A stretch of 64,000 nt of DNA from Sepioteuthis lessoniana (Eukaryota > Mollusca > Cephalopoda > Myopsida > Loliginidae): the NCBI GenBank assembly GCA_963585895.1, contig OY757904.1:20950217-21014216 (forward strand), written 5' to 3'. Position 1 is the first letter of the stretch. Each line of letters begins with the position of its first letter. The translations under genes and the position numbers were made by a program. The notes under the pieces were generated by a model. The model searched no databases. It saw only the letters and a list, made by a program, of their open reading frames with translations, and was not told the DNA's origin. Shown piece after piece: positions 10,404 through 21,075 of this stretch.

Positions 10404-10730
10404 GCTAGTCTTTCACATCAGAGTTATCTTTTATCGGAGTGAGTGACAGCAAATCTCCTCACGTCTTCAGGATCCTTCTCAGTATTCTGGCGGATCTCAA
10501 CAATACTCTAGTTTGAAAGGTCTCGATTCGTCGTCCGATTTCCCCTTATAAAGCCTCTAGGGACTGTTCCAAGTGTGCCAGCTACAGCAAGTATCACCGT
10601 CACTGTCATGTTCCACAGGTGTTCAAGTTCTCTAGCAAGGTCTACGTACTTGTCACTCTTTTTTCTTCCTTTGATTTTCACTCAGTGGACCACTGGGAAG
10701 GCAATGTCCACTACGCGACACATTCTCTTT
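10403..10730 (-). mobile_element. LINE-R C-terminal fragment
   Basis: Minus-strand frames give DKYVDLARELEHLWNMTVTVI and later pieces of the C-terminal helix region, ending in the AAT tail. 5'-truncated. Confidence 0.7.
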
Positions 10731-10763
10731 ATTTTGTTTTTTAGGGGACTTTGGCGGGGTGAA

Positions 10764-10862
10764 GGGTTGTTTGGTTGGTTGGTTAGTTGGTTAGATGGTT
10801 GGCTGGTTGGTTAATTTTTATGTTTTTGTTTATGTTTATGTTTTGTTTTGTTTTTGTTTTTG
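10764..10862. repeat. TTGG/GTTTT low-complexity run
   Basis: Imperfect (GGTT)n followed by (GTTTT)n. Confidence 0.85.
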
Positions 10863-10959
10863 TTTTTTTCAATGAGAAAAGGGGCAAAGAAAGACTAATT
10901 GCAGCGACCTGAAACAGCACGGGCAACGTAAAGATTACAGAACAGTAACTAAAAGCCAG

Positions 10960-11690
10960 AAATTGTAAGGAAAACAACTATATGGATATTTCAAGCGAAA
11001 AACTGCTAAAATTTCAAACGAGAAACCTGGACATGATAAAAAAAGGGGAAACCTTAAGAGATAAACTGAATCTCTTTTAAAAGTAGCAAGAAACAACGCC
11101 ATACGGACCAACTATGTTAAAGCAAAATAAATAAGACGCAAAAAAATAACAAATGTAGGTTATGTAGTGATAGAGACGAAAGGATTAATCTCATAAGCGA
11201 ATCCAGCAGATTAGCGCAAAAAGAGTTTAAAACTATACACGACATGGTGAGAAAGATGATTCATAGGGAATTGTGCAAGAAATTGAAGTTTCACAATACG
11301 AACGAATCGTACATGCACAACCAAGAACCCGTCCTGGAGAATGAGACACACAAAGTTCTCTGGGATTTTGAGATACAAACGGATCACCTAATCCCGGTCA
11401 GAAGACTTAACCTTGTGATAGTCAGCAAAAAAAAAGAGAACCTTAAGATTTCAGGGTGAAAATAGAACAAAGCGAAAAGAGAGATAAGTACTAAGACCTT
11501 GCCAGAGAACTAAAAATGCTATGGAACATGAAGGTGACAGTGATACCAATTATAACAGGTTCACTTGGAATAATCCCCAAAGATTCGGTAAAGTGACTGG
11601 AAGATTTAGAAATCAGAGGACGAGCGGAGACCATTATTCAGATCGATTCAGAATATTGGAGACTTAAGGAGACTGGTGGTTATTATAAAT
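10960..11690 (+). mobile_element. LINE-R C-terminal region, pseudogene
   Basis: Plus-strand frames follow the LINE-R order: KQLYGYFKR, NNAIRTNYVKAK, the zinc-knuckle stretch, then an open run at 11244-11459 with HNTNESYMHN, EIQTDHLIPVRR and LNLVIVSKKKENLK. In intact relatives the last part is the PD-(10 to 15)-D restriction-like endonuclease; here the PD is changed to LN, so the nuclease would be dead even without the stops. The 3' end runs to an ATT tail near 11690. It is the longest LINE-R piece in the window. Confidence 0.75.
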
Positions 11691-11691
11691 A

Positions 11692-12005
11692 CTATTATTA
11701 TTATTTACATTATTCTTTTCATTCTTCTTGTTTTTGTTTCGTTTTGTTTTGTTTTTGCTTTTGACTCATACACACATACACACACATACATACAACATTT
11801 CAAATACATACATACAACTATACGTAGCCTCACTCTCATTAATTATCAAATACATACAAGGCACTAACACATAAAACCACTAAAAAACACATATGACATA
11901 CACACAGACCCACAAATTCAGAGAACGACTCAAGCACTCTCATATCATCCCTCCAGCACGCATGCACAAACGCTCAAACATATATACCCATACTAACATC
12001 TTATG
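11692..12005. repeat. TTA and CA/ACAT low-complexity DNA
   Basis: (TTA)n at 11692-11710, then T-rich DNA and a long CACACATA-type stretch from 11765. No gene. Confidence 0.8.
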
Positions 12006-12016
12006 TAACACCTTAT

Positions 12017-12310
12017 GGAGGTGCCCGTGGTGTAATGGTTATCGTCGTAGAAAATGGACACGGCGACACGAGTTCAAATTCTGGACGACACTGATTGCAT
12101 TTCACATAGCACTAATACCCTTGGGAAAGGTATGAATCCAATTATTCTCCCTCCAGCTATGGGTAAATAGTAGGGCAGACTAGGTTCTTCAGCCTTGGTG
12201 AGGCATCTAGTCTATGAGAAGGAAAACTCTAAATTCAAACCTGTTAAACTCCGCTTAAAAATTGACCTTGTGTCATATCCTGCCCGAGCGGAGGGGTTGG
12301 TAAATATGAT
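12017..12310 (+). mobile_element. SINE-B, near full length
   Basis: tRNA-like head with cccgtggtgtaatggttatc (A-box region) and gagttcaaattctgg (B box), central block actaatacccttgggaaagg plus ccagctatgggtaaatagta, then the SINE-B-specific 3' half with ctaggagaaggaaaactc-like, gttaaactccgcttaaaa and gagcggaggggttgg. A 30-bp imperfect direct repeat (tacccatactaacatc and tacccacactaacatc) lies on either side. Confidence 0.88.
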
Positions 12311-12329
12311 ACCCACACTAACATCTATT

Positions 12330-12563
12330 CTAACACGTAGTGTAATCGCTAACCTTCTGGACTGCAAGCTTGTAGTAAACGCATTCGAACTCCAGTCAGG
12401 TTATTCCGAACACTTTCGAACAAATATCGTCGGGAAAGTTGTGTATCTTCTTAGCTCCACAGATGTGTTAAATATCACCTTTACTGTCTTTCTACAATGA
12501 TGGCTTTGGTATTAAATAACCCCCGAAGGTTGACATACCATTAAATAAAGAAACCAAACTAAA
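12330..12563 (+). mobile_element. SINE-A, diverged
   Basis: Diverged head (gtagtgtaatcgctaacc), B box gcattcgaactcc, weak central block and the tail ggtattaaataaccc...aggttgacatacc with (AAAC)n. Confidence 0.75.
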
Positions 12564-12599
12564 CTAAATCTAATATATATAACTGCGCATACACACGCT

Positions 12600-12622
12600 C
12601 TTAAATACATTCACACACACGT

Positions 12623-12662
<40 letters not shown>
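12600..12662. repeat. CA/TA microsatellite
   Basis: (CA)n followed by (TA)n at 12635-12662. Confidence 0.9.
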
Positions 12663-12664
<2 letters not shown>

Positions 12665-12665
<1 letters not shown>

Positions 12666-13228
12666 AACATTAACACTTGCCCAGCCGTGAAATACACTGA
12701 TTGCCCCTCTGCAGAGGGGTAAGACCCCCACAACGAGTGTCCAAGATATGACACTAAACAATCTGATGGGGAGGTTCCAGTGACGCTGGAGCTTTGGGGA
12801 ATGTGGAGTACCCTTTTATTGCCATCGCTCCCAGGTCCACTCTGGCTCGGGGTGGTAGCATCTGATAGGACCCAATCTATGGGTTAACTAGAACTAATGC
12901 TATAATAATTACTTGAAATACAACTGTTTTGATGTCTAAAGTGTATACTTATGCTAAACTGAATTGTTTCATATAGAAGTGTTTTTGATATTGAAACTGT
13001 ACTTACGATAATAGTTTTGACATTGAATCTGTACTTTAGCTAAACTGAATTGTTTGAATTAGAACTGTTTGACTAAACTGAATAGCCTGAAATAGAAATG
13101 TTTTGGACAATTAAACTGTATACTCATGCTAAACTGAATTGTTCAAAATAGAACTGATTATTCGTATAAAAATAGATTTGGCATTAAATAACTTACAAAG
13201 GTTGATATGCCCTAAAACCCAAACAACC
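12665..13228 (+). mobile_element. Rep-E, near full length
   Basis: Head with gaaatacactgattgcccctctgcag-type sequence, aatctgatggggaggttcc, gtccactctggc and gatagg...atgggtt; then four or more units of ctaaactgaattgtttgaa; then tttggcattaaataact...ggttgatatgccc and an AAAC-rich end. No open frame of note. Confidence 0.85.
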
Positions 13229-14248
13229 AACTACATTAACACATAAGCATACAAATATACATACATCTTCCTTTTCAAATTCTTTCAAGAAACACACATA
13301 CAAAGAACTACTCCCAACCCAAACACTAATATAATCACGCAAACACTAAAAAGCATATCCACTCTTTTACACACACAATAAAACTAACACATACGCATAT
13401 ATCTACACAAATACACTCGTACATACATTCATGCACATACTCTGTGATACACACACACTCACATATATACATATGTAAATATATATATACACATTAACAC
13501 AGACGGACATACAAATATAAGTACATCTTTTTTAAGTACATTTTATTATACATTTAACATTTTATTCTTTTTTTTTAAGTAATGAATAAATCCAGTTTAA
13601 TATCAATAAGGGATAATTCTTTTGAAAGCTTTTAGATACTAAATTAACATTTGAATTTCTTTAATTCTTTTTTTTTTAATTGCTTTCTCGTCATATCGTT
13701 CGAGGGCTTTTCAATTGTGTAGATTGAAGTACATGTTACATTGAATTCTTTTTCTCTTATTTTTATATTTCATATTTCTTATTCTATGCAACTGATTCAG
13801 CCTTAAAGTAGAAACATTTTCCCTGGCTATTTTTTCTTTCTTTTTTTCTCTTTCTTTTTTTTTTGTGAAAAATAAAAAAAGTCCAAAGCTAACATGTTCA
13901 AATTTTTTCCAAGTTCTTAAAGTTCATATCGGCAGCACATTTTCTGTGGAAGCTAAAATACGACCAATCATGACATTTTTCTTTCTTTCGTTTTTCATTT
14001 CGTTTTCTTAAGTCAGTTTAAAGAATTTTTTGACAGAAGACATTAAGTCTTTTGTGGCTATATTTTCTAAATATGAGAACTGGCCGTGTTTACCCGGGGC
14101 AGGATTTGCAAATAGGAACTTTCATTCAGATTCATCTTAGAAGATCAATGACATTTTTTTCTTTTCTTTCTAATCAATAAGAAGTTAAAACTGAAGACAC
14201 CTGAAGTGATATCAAAATGTAAACTTCGTGATGCATTTTTTTTTTGGT

Positions 14249-14252
<4 letters not shown>
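13229..14252. other. No gene seen; CA-rich then T-rich DNA
   Basis: 13230-13530 is ACAC/ACAT low complexity. 13540-14250 is T-rich and carries no recognised element. Confidence 0.75.

Positions 14253-14335
<83 letters not shown>
14253..14335. repeat. (TG)41 microsatellite
   Basis: About 83 bp of perfect TG, one of the longest uninterrupted runs in the window. Confidence 0.97.
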
Positions 14336-14336
<1 letters not shown>

Positions 14337-14740
14337 GTAAATACCAGTATAAAGATTTCAATGAAGATGAAAAAAGTAAAAAAAAAATCAAAAATTAAAA
14401 CTTAGAATGAACAGCTGATAAGATTGTAAAGATGAAAGTGTTAGATTTCTATTAGTGACAAATTTATATAATGAATTTAACGGCGATCAAAGATGGAAGT
14501 GCAATATGTAATGTTTGCTTGTTCAATGCTGTTGCAAGATTTAGTGAAATGCTAAGCGACAAATGAAATTTTGTAATTGTGTGCTTTCATAGTTTTCAAA
14601 AAGACTTTTTCACAACACAGTAGTTTCTCCATTTGAGAGAATATAAGACACGTTTTACGATAGTATTTGTGGCACTATCAACTTGAATCAACTCGTCTAA
14701 GCCCCATAGCTGTTTATTTCGAAATATGGTAAAAGGTCAA
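14336..14740. other. No gene seen
   Basis: AT-rich; nothing recognised. Confidence 0.7.
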
Positions 14741-14744
14741 GATT

Positions 14745-14985
14745 TGTTTTGGATTGGTTTCTTTTTTTATAGCATACCTTTATGGGTTATTTAATGCCAA
14801 AGCCATCCTTGCATAAAGACAGTTGTGGTACTATTTTACGCATAGCTGGGGAGATAAGGGGTTCATACCTATCCCAAGACTATTAGTCCAAAATTGAATG
14901 TAATAACGGGACAGGGGTTCGAACTCGCTTACTAGTACGTCATAGTCTAGAACGTTAGCCACTACGCCACGGTACTTCCGTTCCC
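14745..14985 (-). mobile_element. SINE-A (minus)
   Basis: Minus-strand SINE-A: tail at 14760-14800 (gggttatttaatgcc), central catagctgggg...gggttcatacctatccca block, B-box complement gttcgaactcgc and head ending near 14980. Confidence 0.8.
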
Positions 14986-15025
14986 AATTCAGGGTCAAAA
15001 TAGTATAAAATTTAAAAGGTTTTTT

Positions 15026-15026
<1 letters not shown>

Positions 15027-15117
<91 letters not shown>
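15027..15117. repeat. (AG)n(TG)n compound microsatellite
   Basis: (AG)16 at 15027-15058 switches directly to (TG)29. Confidence 0.97.
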
Positions 15118-15119
<2 letters not shown>

Positions 15120-15202
15120 GAGTGAGGACCTAGATTTTTTGCGTCTTTTTTTTTTTTTTTTGCTTTTTTTTTTAATGTGCTTCTTACACGCAGGCAAATA
15201 TA

Positions 15203-15567
15203 CAGGGTCAGTCAAAATGATCTGACACATTTGTAGGTTTAATAAAAGACAAATAAAGTAAAGTAACAAAAAATTGTTTTTATTTTCGAAAAGTACATAT
15301 AATGCCATTCTGTTTCATTAAGTTTTGAAAATTAGATCAGTCAAATGGGATCCGTTATTGTCTACACACTGTCAAAGGCATTCACGAAAGTTGTCTATAA
15401 CTCGGCGGATCATTTCATGTGGAATGGCAGTAATTTCTTGACGAATTGCATCTTTAAGTTGTTCAATAGATTGAGGGCAATTACTGTATACCCTTGACTT
15501 GAGGTATCCCAAGAGAAAAAAATCGCAGATTTAAATCAGGTGTGTCAGATCATTTTGCCTGACCCTG
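15203..15567 (-). mobile_element. Internally deleted Tc1/mariner-type element
   Basis: A 365-bp element bounded by TA on both sides (15201-15202 and 15568-15569). The 28-bp terminal inverted repeats start cagggtcag and match at 26 of 28 positions by eye. Inside, on the minus strand, the last 70 or so residues of a transposase remain: ICDFFLLGYLKSRVYSN, where the Asp is the third catalytic residue of the DDE triad, through HEMIRRVIDNFREC to a stop. The left inverted repeat (minus reading) joins directly to this point, so all upstream coding DNA is gone. It would need transposase from a full-length relative. Confidence 0.88.
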
Positions 15568-15779
15568 TAGAAGTTTGAGTCATAAATAATTTCTTTCAAC
15601 AGAAGGTTTTAACGATTCCTTTCAAAATTTCACTGTTTCAAGTGCAACCGGAAACTACCCGATTAAAGAGTGCCTTCATCGGTCGTTCTTACTTCAGTAG
15701 TGAAAGAATAAGTAACATAATCTAATCTATGATCTCACGCCGCTAAAAAGTACATATTCGACATCTGTTGTTATGGGGG

Positions 15780-16640
15780 TTTAAGAATAACAAGGATGCT
15801 AGAGAAACAGCTAAGACAATTTTTAGAGTAAAGTCCGCCAAGTCCGAAACTAGTTTTCAAAGTTTTGCTCCGGTTATAAACCACTAAGAGATGAACTCAG
15901 ACCAAGGCACTCAACAGACCTTGATCGAGATGCTTTACAATCTACGCAAAAGTACTCAAGAATTAGCACTTGACCTCAACAAATCCTAATCTACAATCTA
16001 CCGATCTTGAAAAAGATAGCAAAAGTGAGCAAGCTGGGCGTTTGGGTCCTTCATTCTCCTAGTGAGAAGAAATAGGACCCGTTTTCAAGATTATCATCGA
16101 CGAAAAATGGAGGTTTATGACAATGGTCAACGCAAAAAGCAGTAGAGTGGCAAGGGTTAATCTCTGCAGCCTACCTCAAAGGTTGAGCTTCCTGGAAGAA
16201 AAGTTATGCTGTTTCTATGGTAGGATTACCGCGATATTATTGGTTTTGAGTTTTTAAACCTCAATCAAATACCCAGTGCAGACTTATACTCTCAACAGCT
16301 ACAACAAATGCAAGAAAATGTTTTAAGAAAACGTCCTGCACTATTCAATAGAAGAAATGTTGTGCCTTTCAAGATAACCGAAAGCCTCATTCAGCAGAGA
16401 ATCAAACAGGAAAAATTACTGGATTTAGGCAAGTCTGTTCTACATCAACCAACATATTCATCAGTTCTAGCACCAAGTGATGTCGACATTTTAGGTTCTC
16501 TCCAAAATGTTCTGAATGACAAAAAGGTTTTCTCCAGACCAGGTGAAAAAGTTTGTAAAAAACTTATTGTTGGGTATCACCTACCTTTTCAGCATAGGCC
16601 ATCTACCATATTTGGCAGTAGCTCTAATACCAGGACGGAG
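15780..16640 (+). pseudogene. Mariner transposase pseudogene
   Basis: Plus-strand frames follow a mariner transposase from its N-terminal helix-turn-helix (NNKDARETAKTIFRVK), through a second helix-turn-helix (LNKS-STIYRS), the first catalytic Asp (IIIDEKWRF), a kinked VMLFLWWDYRDIIGFE stretch, NVLRKRPALFNRRNVV, the second Asp (FQDNRKPHS, visible in a shifted frame) and the third Asp (LAPSDVDILGSLQN). Several stops and at least one frameshift near 16370 break it. The open stretch 16308-16739 is just its last uninterrupted part. Terminal inverted repeats were not found. Confidence 0.85.
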
Positions 16641-17015
16641 ATCAATCCAGATCAGTCTACGTCTACAAGTCTGAAGAGTTGTTTCTTATTGTTGAAGTAT
16701 ATCCTTACTCTATCACTAATCCTATGTTCCTACTACTAACAATCTCTTTCTTGTAAATACTCTTTCCTGTAAATATAACTATTTTCCTCACATATCGTGG
16801 TTTGTCTTATTATTACTACTACCTGTGTTCACTAACCCGAACATAACACTTATTGAGCTTGAAATCAGCTGAATTTTACTTGAGAGAAATCAAAAAGAAA
16901 TGACAAAATAGGATTCAAAATAGTAGCGAATACACTATCAATTGAAATTAACTCAATTTTTAATTAATCAAGAATAAATTATATTTTACAAAAACGAAAA
17001 TTATTAAAGATTCAT
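16641..17015. other. No gene seen
   Basis: AT-rich; no recognised element. Confidence 0.65.
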
Positions 17016-17017
17016 CC

Positions 17018-17282
17018 CAATAGCAACTTACAAAGTGCATTCATGCGTCGGGTACTGTAAAAATTAATCAGCTTAGCTCCATAGAGTCTTCCCTCTAGAT
17101 AACACCCACCCCTCGTCTAAAATGAGTAAAACCAATGCCCCTAAAAGGTAACTAGCTATTTTTGGTACCACCTCAGATAGATCTGCTTCCTTTGTGTACC
17201 CCGATTTAGTGTTGCATTCCAGCATCGTGTGGGTAGGATAAATACCAATAGTAAATTTCTGACCGAGTAAATTATTGGCCAG
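17018..17282 (+). repeat. Rep-G copy, inverted partner at 20446-20765
   Basis: Shares gtaaaaattaatcag, cctctaga, ctcgtctaaaatga, ggctatttttgg-like, attccagc and taggataaatac blocks, in the same order, with the reversed copy 3.4 kb downstream. Family unknown. Confidence 0.65.
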
Positions 17283-17429
17283 TATAAGTCACCAAGGGAT
17301 TTATCCGTCAAATCACGCTCTTTTTAAAGTGCTAACACTTCGTATTTCGCAAGGATTTTAGATATCATTAACAAGAGATTGGTTTACGGCTTTATTTAAC
17401 AATAAGAACAAAACATAACAAAACATGCC

Positions 17430-17935
17430 CAATGGGCTGGGCGGGCTATAGAATACACCGACTGCTTCTCTGTAAAGGGGTAAAACACCCCCAACGGGTG
17501 TATTGGTGGCCTAGCGGGCTGGAGCTGTAGAATACACCGACTGCTTCTCTGCAGAGGAGTAAGACACCCCTCTCAACAAGTGTCCTGTGATCCAGTGGGC
17601 TGGGACCGTAGAATACACCGGCTGTTTCTCTGCAGAGAGGTAAGACACCCACCTCAACCAGAGTCTTGTATATGACACTAAACAATTTGTGGCCCGGACT
17701 GGTAGCACCTGATTGGTCCTATCTATAGGCTAAATAGAACTAAACTGTGTACCTGTACTAAACTGAATTATTCGAAACAGAATTGTTTTTGACATTGAAC
17801 CTGTGTACGTATGCCAAACTGAATTGTGTGAAATAGAACTGTTTCGATGTATAAAAATGGATTTGGCATTTATAACCAACAATGGGTGATGTGCCATAAA
17901 ACCAAACCAAAACAAACAACAAAACAAAACACAAA
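17430..17935 (+). mobile_element. Rep-E with triplicated head
   Basis: The head block gaatacaccgactgcttctc occurs at 17451, 17530 and 17611, a three-fold tandem copy of about 80 bp. The middle blocks are shortened; then three aaactgaattgtttgaaa units and the tail (tttggcatttataacc...gatgtgccataaaacc). Confidence 0.8.
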
Positions 17936-17939
17936 CACA

Positions 17940-18380
17940 AATATGTGGTATAGATTTACTAAATTATGATTTTAGCATTTAAGACTAATCTACAAATATT
18001 ATTAGACTTTATCAGGAAAGAAATTGAGGAACTGATATAAGAAAATAAAAGCCTCTAAAAAGGAAACCATGTGTAGCTATTCAATTAATATACTGATAAT
18101 TTAATTAATAATTTGTTTACCTTTATTTGATAGAGTGCACTAGAATATTGTTTATATGGGAGATTCTTGAAATTTCATTAGATTTTTTTTTATATATACA
18201 AATAAAAGAAGACATATACCTTTATTTGGGTCTCACAAAAGTGGAATCTATATAAAGTCTATTTCTAGAGAAAAATAATGAATTTCATACCAAGTTCTAA
18301 TATGGTAACACGAATAAATAGGTGCTCTATGATTTAAAAAAAAATTAATATAAAAACTCACAAACACCTGGTTTATTTAT
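17940..18380. other. No gene seen
   Basis: Very AT-rich; nothing recognised. Confidence 0.7.
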
Positions 18381-18384
18381 AAAT

Positions 18385-18985
18385 TAATTTGATCAAGATG
18401 ATGCCTTCTCATTAAATGGCCAACCTCTGAAATTAGTAGACGAGTTCGTAAACCTCGGTAGCAATATCTCCTCTACCGAAAACGATGTCAACATACGCTT
18501 AGGTAAAGCAAGTGATCGACCATATGGAAATCTGATCACTCGGTTTAAAAAAAAAACAGGAATTCTTCTGAGCAGTAACCGTGTCATTACAACTGTATGG
18601 TTGCACTACTTGGACTCTATCGAAGTGATTGGAAAAAATGCTAAATGAGAACTACACAAGGATGCTGAGTACTTTTTTAAATATATCCAGGAATAGTACT
18701 CAACAAAACAGTAGCTGTTCGACCACTTACCTCCCATCCCGCAAACCATCCAAATAAGATAAGTAAGACATGCTGAACACTGTGGTTGAAGTTAAGACCC
18801 ACTTAGAGGTGACGTTTTTCTATGGACTCCTACATACGGACACACCAGCAAAAAAAAATTTATTCATCATCTTTGAGCAGACAGTGGGTGCCGACAAGTG
18901 CAATGGCCGATAGAGACGGTTGACGAAAGAGTTAAAGGAATCTGTGCACTCATCACGTCTTGATAACTCCCTAATGATGATAATG
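18385..18985 (+). mobile_element. LINE-J C-terminal fragment
   Basis: Plus-strand frames read FVNLGSNISSTENDVNIRLGKA, then VITTVWLHYLDS, ELHKDAEYFFKYI, and VFLWTPTYGHTS before an (ATG)n tail. These are the C-terminal words of a non-LTR retrotransposon reverse transcriptase whose 3' end also occurs at 20030-20442, 26895-27300, 34602-34985, 35748-35985, 44313-44815 and elsewhere here. Several stops and frameshifts. The clade was not decided from this part alone. Confidence 0.8.
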
Positions 18986-19084
18986 ATGATGACCTCTACT
19001 CCTACTCATAAATTATCTCTACATTAAATAAGAACGTGAAATAATCTCCTGTCAATGATAATTAAAATGCTTATGATGGTTGGT

Positions 19085-19965
19085 TGGTTGGGTTTTATGG
19101 TATATCATCCTTTGTAAGTTATTTAAGGCCAAATCCATTTTTGTGTAAATAATCAGTTCTATTTCAAACAATTCAGTTTAGCATGAGTACACAGTTTAAT
19201 TGTCAAAAATATTTCTATTTCAAGCTATTCAGTTTATTCAAACAGTTCTAATTCAGCAAATTCAATTTAGCGTAAGTACAGATTTTGTTTACACTCAGTT
19301 AAATGTCAAAAGAGTTCTATATTAAACAAATCAGTTTAGTGTAAGTACAGTTTCAATGTCAAAAAACAATTCCATTTCAAATAATTCAGTTTAGCTTAAG
19401 CACGCAGTTTAAATGTAAGTACGGTTTAATTGTCAAAAACATTTCTATTTCAAGCTATTTAATTTAGTCAAACAATTCAGTTTAGCATAAGTATGCCGTT
19501 AGTTCAATTTAACCCATAGATAGGACCCTATCAGGTGCATTTCCCATAGCACTAATACCCTTGGGAAAGGTATGAATCCAATTATTCTCCCTCCAGCTAT
19601 GGGTAAATAGTAGGGCAGACTAGGTTCTTCAGCCTTGATTAGGCAACTAGTCTAGGAGAAGGAAAACTCTGAATTCAAACCTGTTAAACTCCGCTTAAAA
19701 AAATTGACCTTGTGTCATATCCTGCCCGAGCGGAGGGGTTGGTAAATAGTATCAGGTGCTACCACGCCGGGCCAGAGTGGACCTGAGAGCAATGGCAATG
19801 AAGGGGTGCTCCGCTTTCCCCAAAGCCCCAGCATTACTGGGACCTCACCATCAGATTGTTTAGTGTCATATCCAGGACACTTGTTGTGGGGGAGGGATTC
19901 TTACACCTCTGCAGAGGCGCAGTCAGTATATTCCACAACCCCAACCGACTGGGCAAATCCTTATG
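19085..19965 (-). mobile_element. Rep-E (minus), interrupted by SINE-B
   Basis: Tail at 19085-19135, seven or more tandem caaacaattcagtttagc-type units at 19160-19500, then the head blocks (ccagagtggacctgagag, cagattgtttagtgtcat, cctctgcagaggc) after the SINE at 19539-19749. Longest run of the internal tandem unit in the window. Confidence 0.85.
19539..19749 (+). mobile_element. 5'-truncated SINE-B in Rep-E
   Basis: Begins in the middle of SINE-B (atttcccatagcactaatac) and runs to its end ggttggtaaatag. The 10-bp duplication tatcaggtgc at 19529-19538 and 19750-19759 brackets it exactly. The Rep-E sequence is continuous across it. Confidence 0.92.
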
Positions 19966-20029
19966 AAATACAAAGTATAAACATTTTTAAAATAACGTGA
20001 TTTTTCGGATAATTTGCTTGCCCCCCATC

Positions 20030-20442
20030 ACGAAAACTATACAAGTTAGACGAACCAGACACGCGGGACACTGCTGGAGAAGCAAGGCGCCTCTGGTTGT
20101 GTAATGGTTAGCAAGCTCGGCTAGCAAACCTACACGAGTGAGTTCGAGTCTCATTGGGTGCCCCTTTCATATGGCCTTGTGCCACATTTAAGCAAAAAGC
20201 TTAGTAAATTTCCACTGCTGGGGAAGCAAGGACGAGCTCATAAGCGATGTACTCCTGTGGACCCCCACATATTGATGTGCAAAAGCAGGACGACCAGCAC
20301 GAACTTACATACAGCAACTATGTGAGGAACAGGATGTAACCCTGAAGACCTGCCGGAGGCAATGAATGATAGGGAGAAGTGGCGAGAGAGGGTCAGGGGT
20401 ATCCGTGCTGACGGCGCGACATGATGATGATGATGATGATGA
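20030..20442 (+). mobile_element. LINE-J 3' end, interrupted by SINE-C
   Basis: Plus frames give RRTRHAGHCWRSK-like words (rebuilt only around the SINE), LISDVLLWTPTY-like, QLCEEQ and EDLPEAMNDREKWRERV, then an (ATG)n tail at 20419-20442. Diagnostic of the LINE-J terminus. Confidence 0.82.
20087..20213 (+). mobile_element. SINE-C, short tRNA-derived SINE
   Basis: 127 bp. tRNA-like head gcgcctctggttgtgtaatggtta with B box gagttcgagtctc, then a short body ending agtaaatttc. Flanked by 17-bp duplications (actgctgg-a/g-gaagcaag, one mismatch) at 20070-20086 and 20214-20230 within the LINE-J coding sequence. Only one copy in the window; it lacks the central domain of SINE-A and SINE-B. Confidence 0.85.
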
Positions 20443-20445
20443 TTT

Positions 20446-20765
20446 GTGCTGATCGATTATTTGCTCGGTGATAAAGGTATTATGAGTATTTATCCTACGC
20501 TCACGGCGCTGGAATGCGACACAAGGTCGGTTTAATATGGGGATCTCGCAGGAAACAAACCTATCCTGAGGTGATGCCAAAAATAGCCAGATACGTCAGT
20601 ATTCTCCTTTTAGGGTGTCTCATGCACCGAAAAATTAATCTTGCTCTAATTCATTTTAGACGAGAGGGCAGTGCTGTCTAGAGGGAAAACTCTTGGGAGC
20701 CGAACTGATTAATTTTTACTGCACCCGACTAACAAATGTTCAAGTTAAGTTGCTATATTTGCCAT
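20446..20765 (-). repeat. Rep-G copy (minus)
   Basis: Reverse complement of the blocks listed at 17018-17282, slightly longer at both ends. An intact terminus was not defined. Confidence 0.65.
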
Positions 20766-20884
20766 TATATAAGACACATTCGCAAAGACCAAAAAAAAAT
20801 TGAAGCTAAAAATCAATACTCCAAAGAAGAAAACATAACCCACACACACTCAGACAGTACAAATTTTATTCTATTTTGACCTTT

Positions 20885-21030
20885 TATTTAGGATGAAAGT
20901 CCCTATGGTGTATTTGCTAAACTGCGACATCATAGTAGACAGGTTCGAATCCCAGTCACCTTATTATGTTCGTTTTCGTACTAATACCCGCTTATCTCCG
21001 CAGCTATAGGTCAAATAATGCCACAACTGT

Positions 21031-21075
<45 letters not shown>

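Noticed and set aside
12195..12500. 101-residue plus-strand frame
   Set aside because: Covers the end of SINE-B and the start of SINE-A; not a gene.
15767..16850. LTR pair suggested by tgttatgg and gaacataaca around the second mariner
   Set aside because: No target duplication and no further LTR signals; the mariner explains most of the interval.
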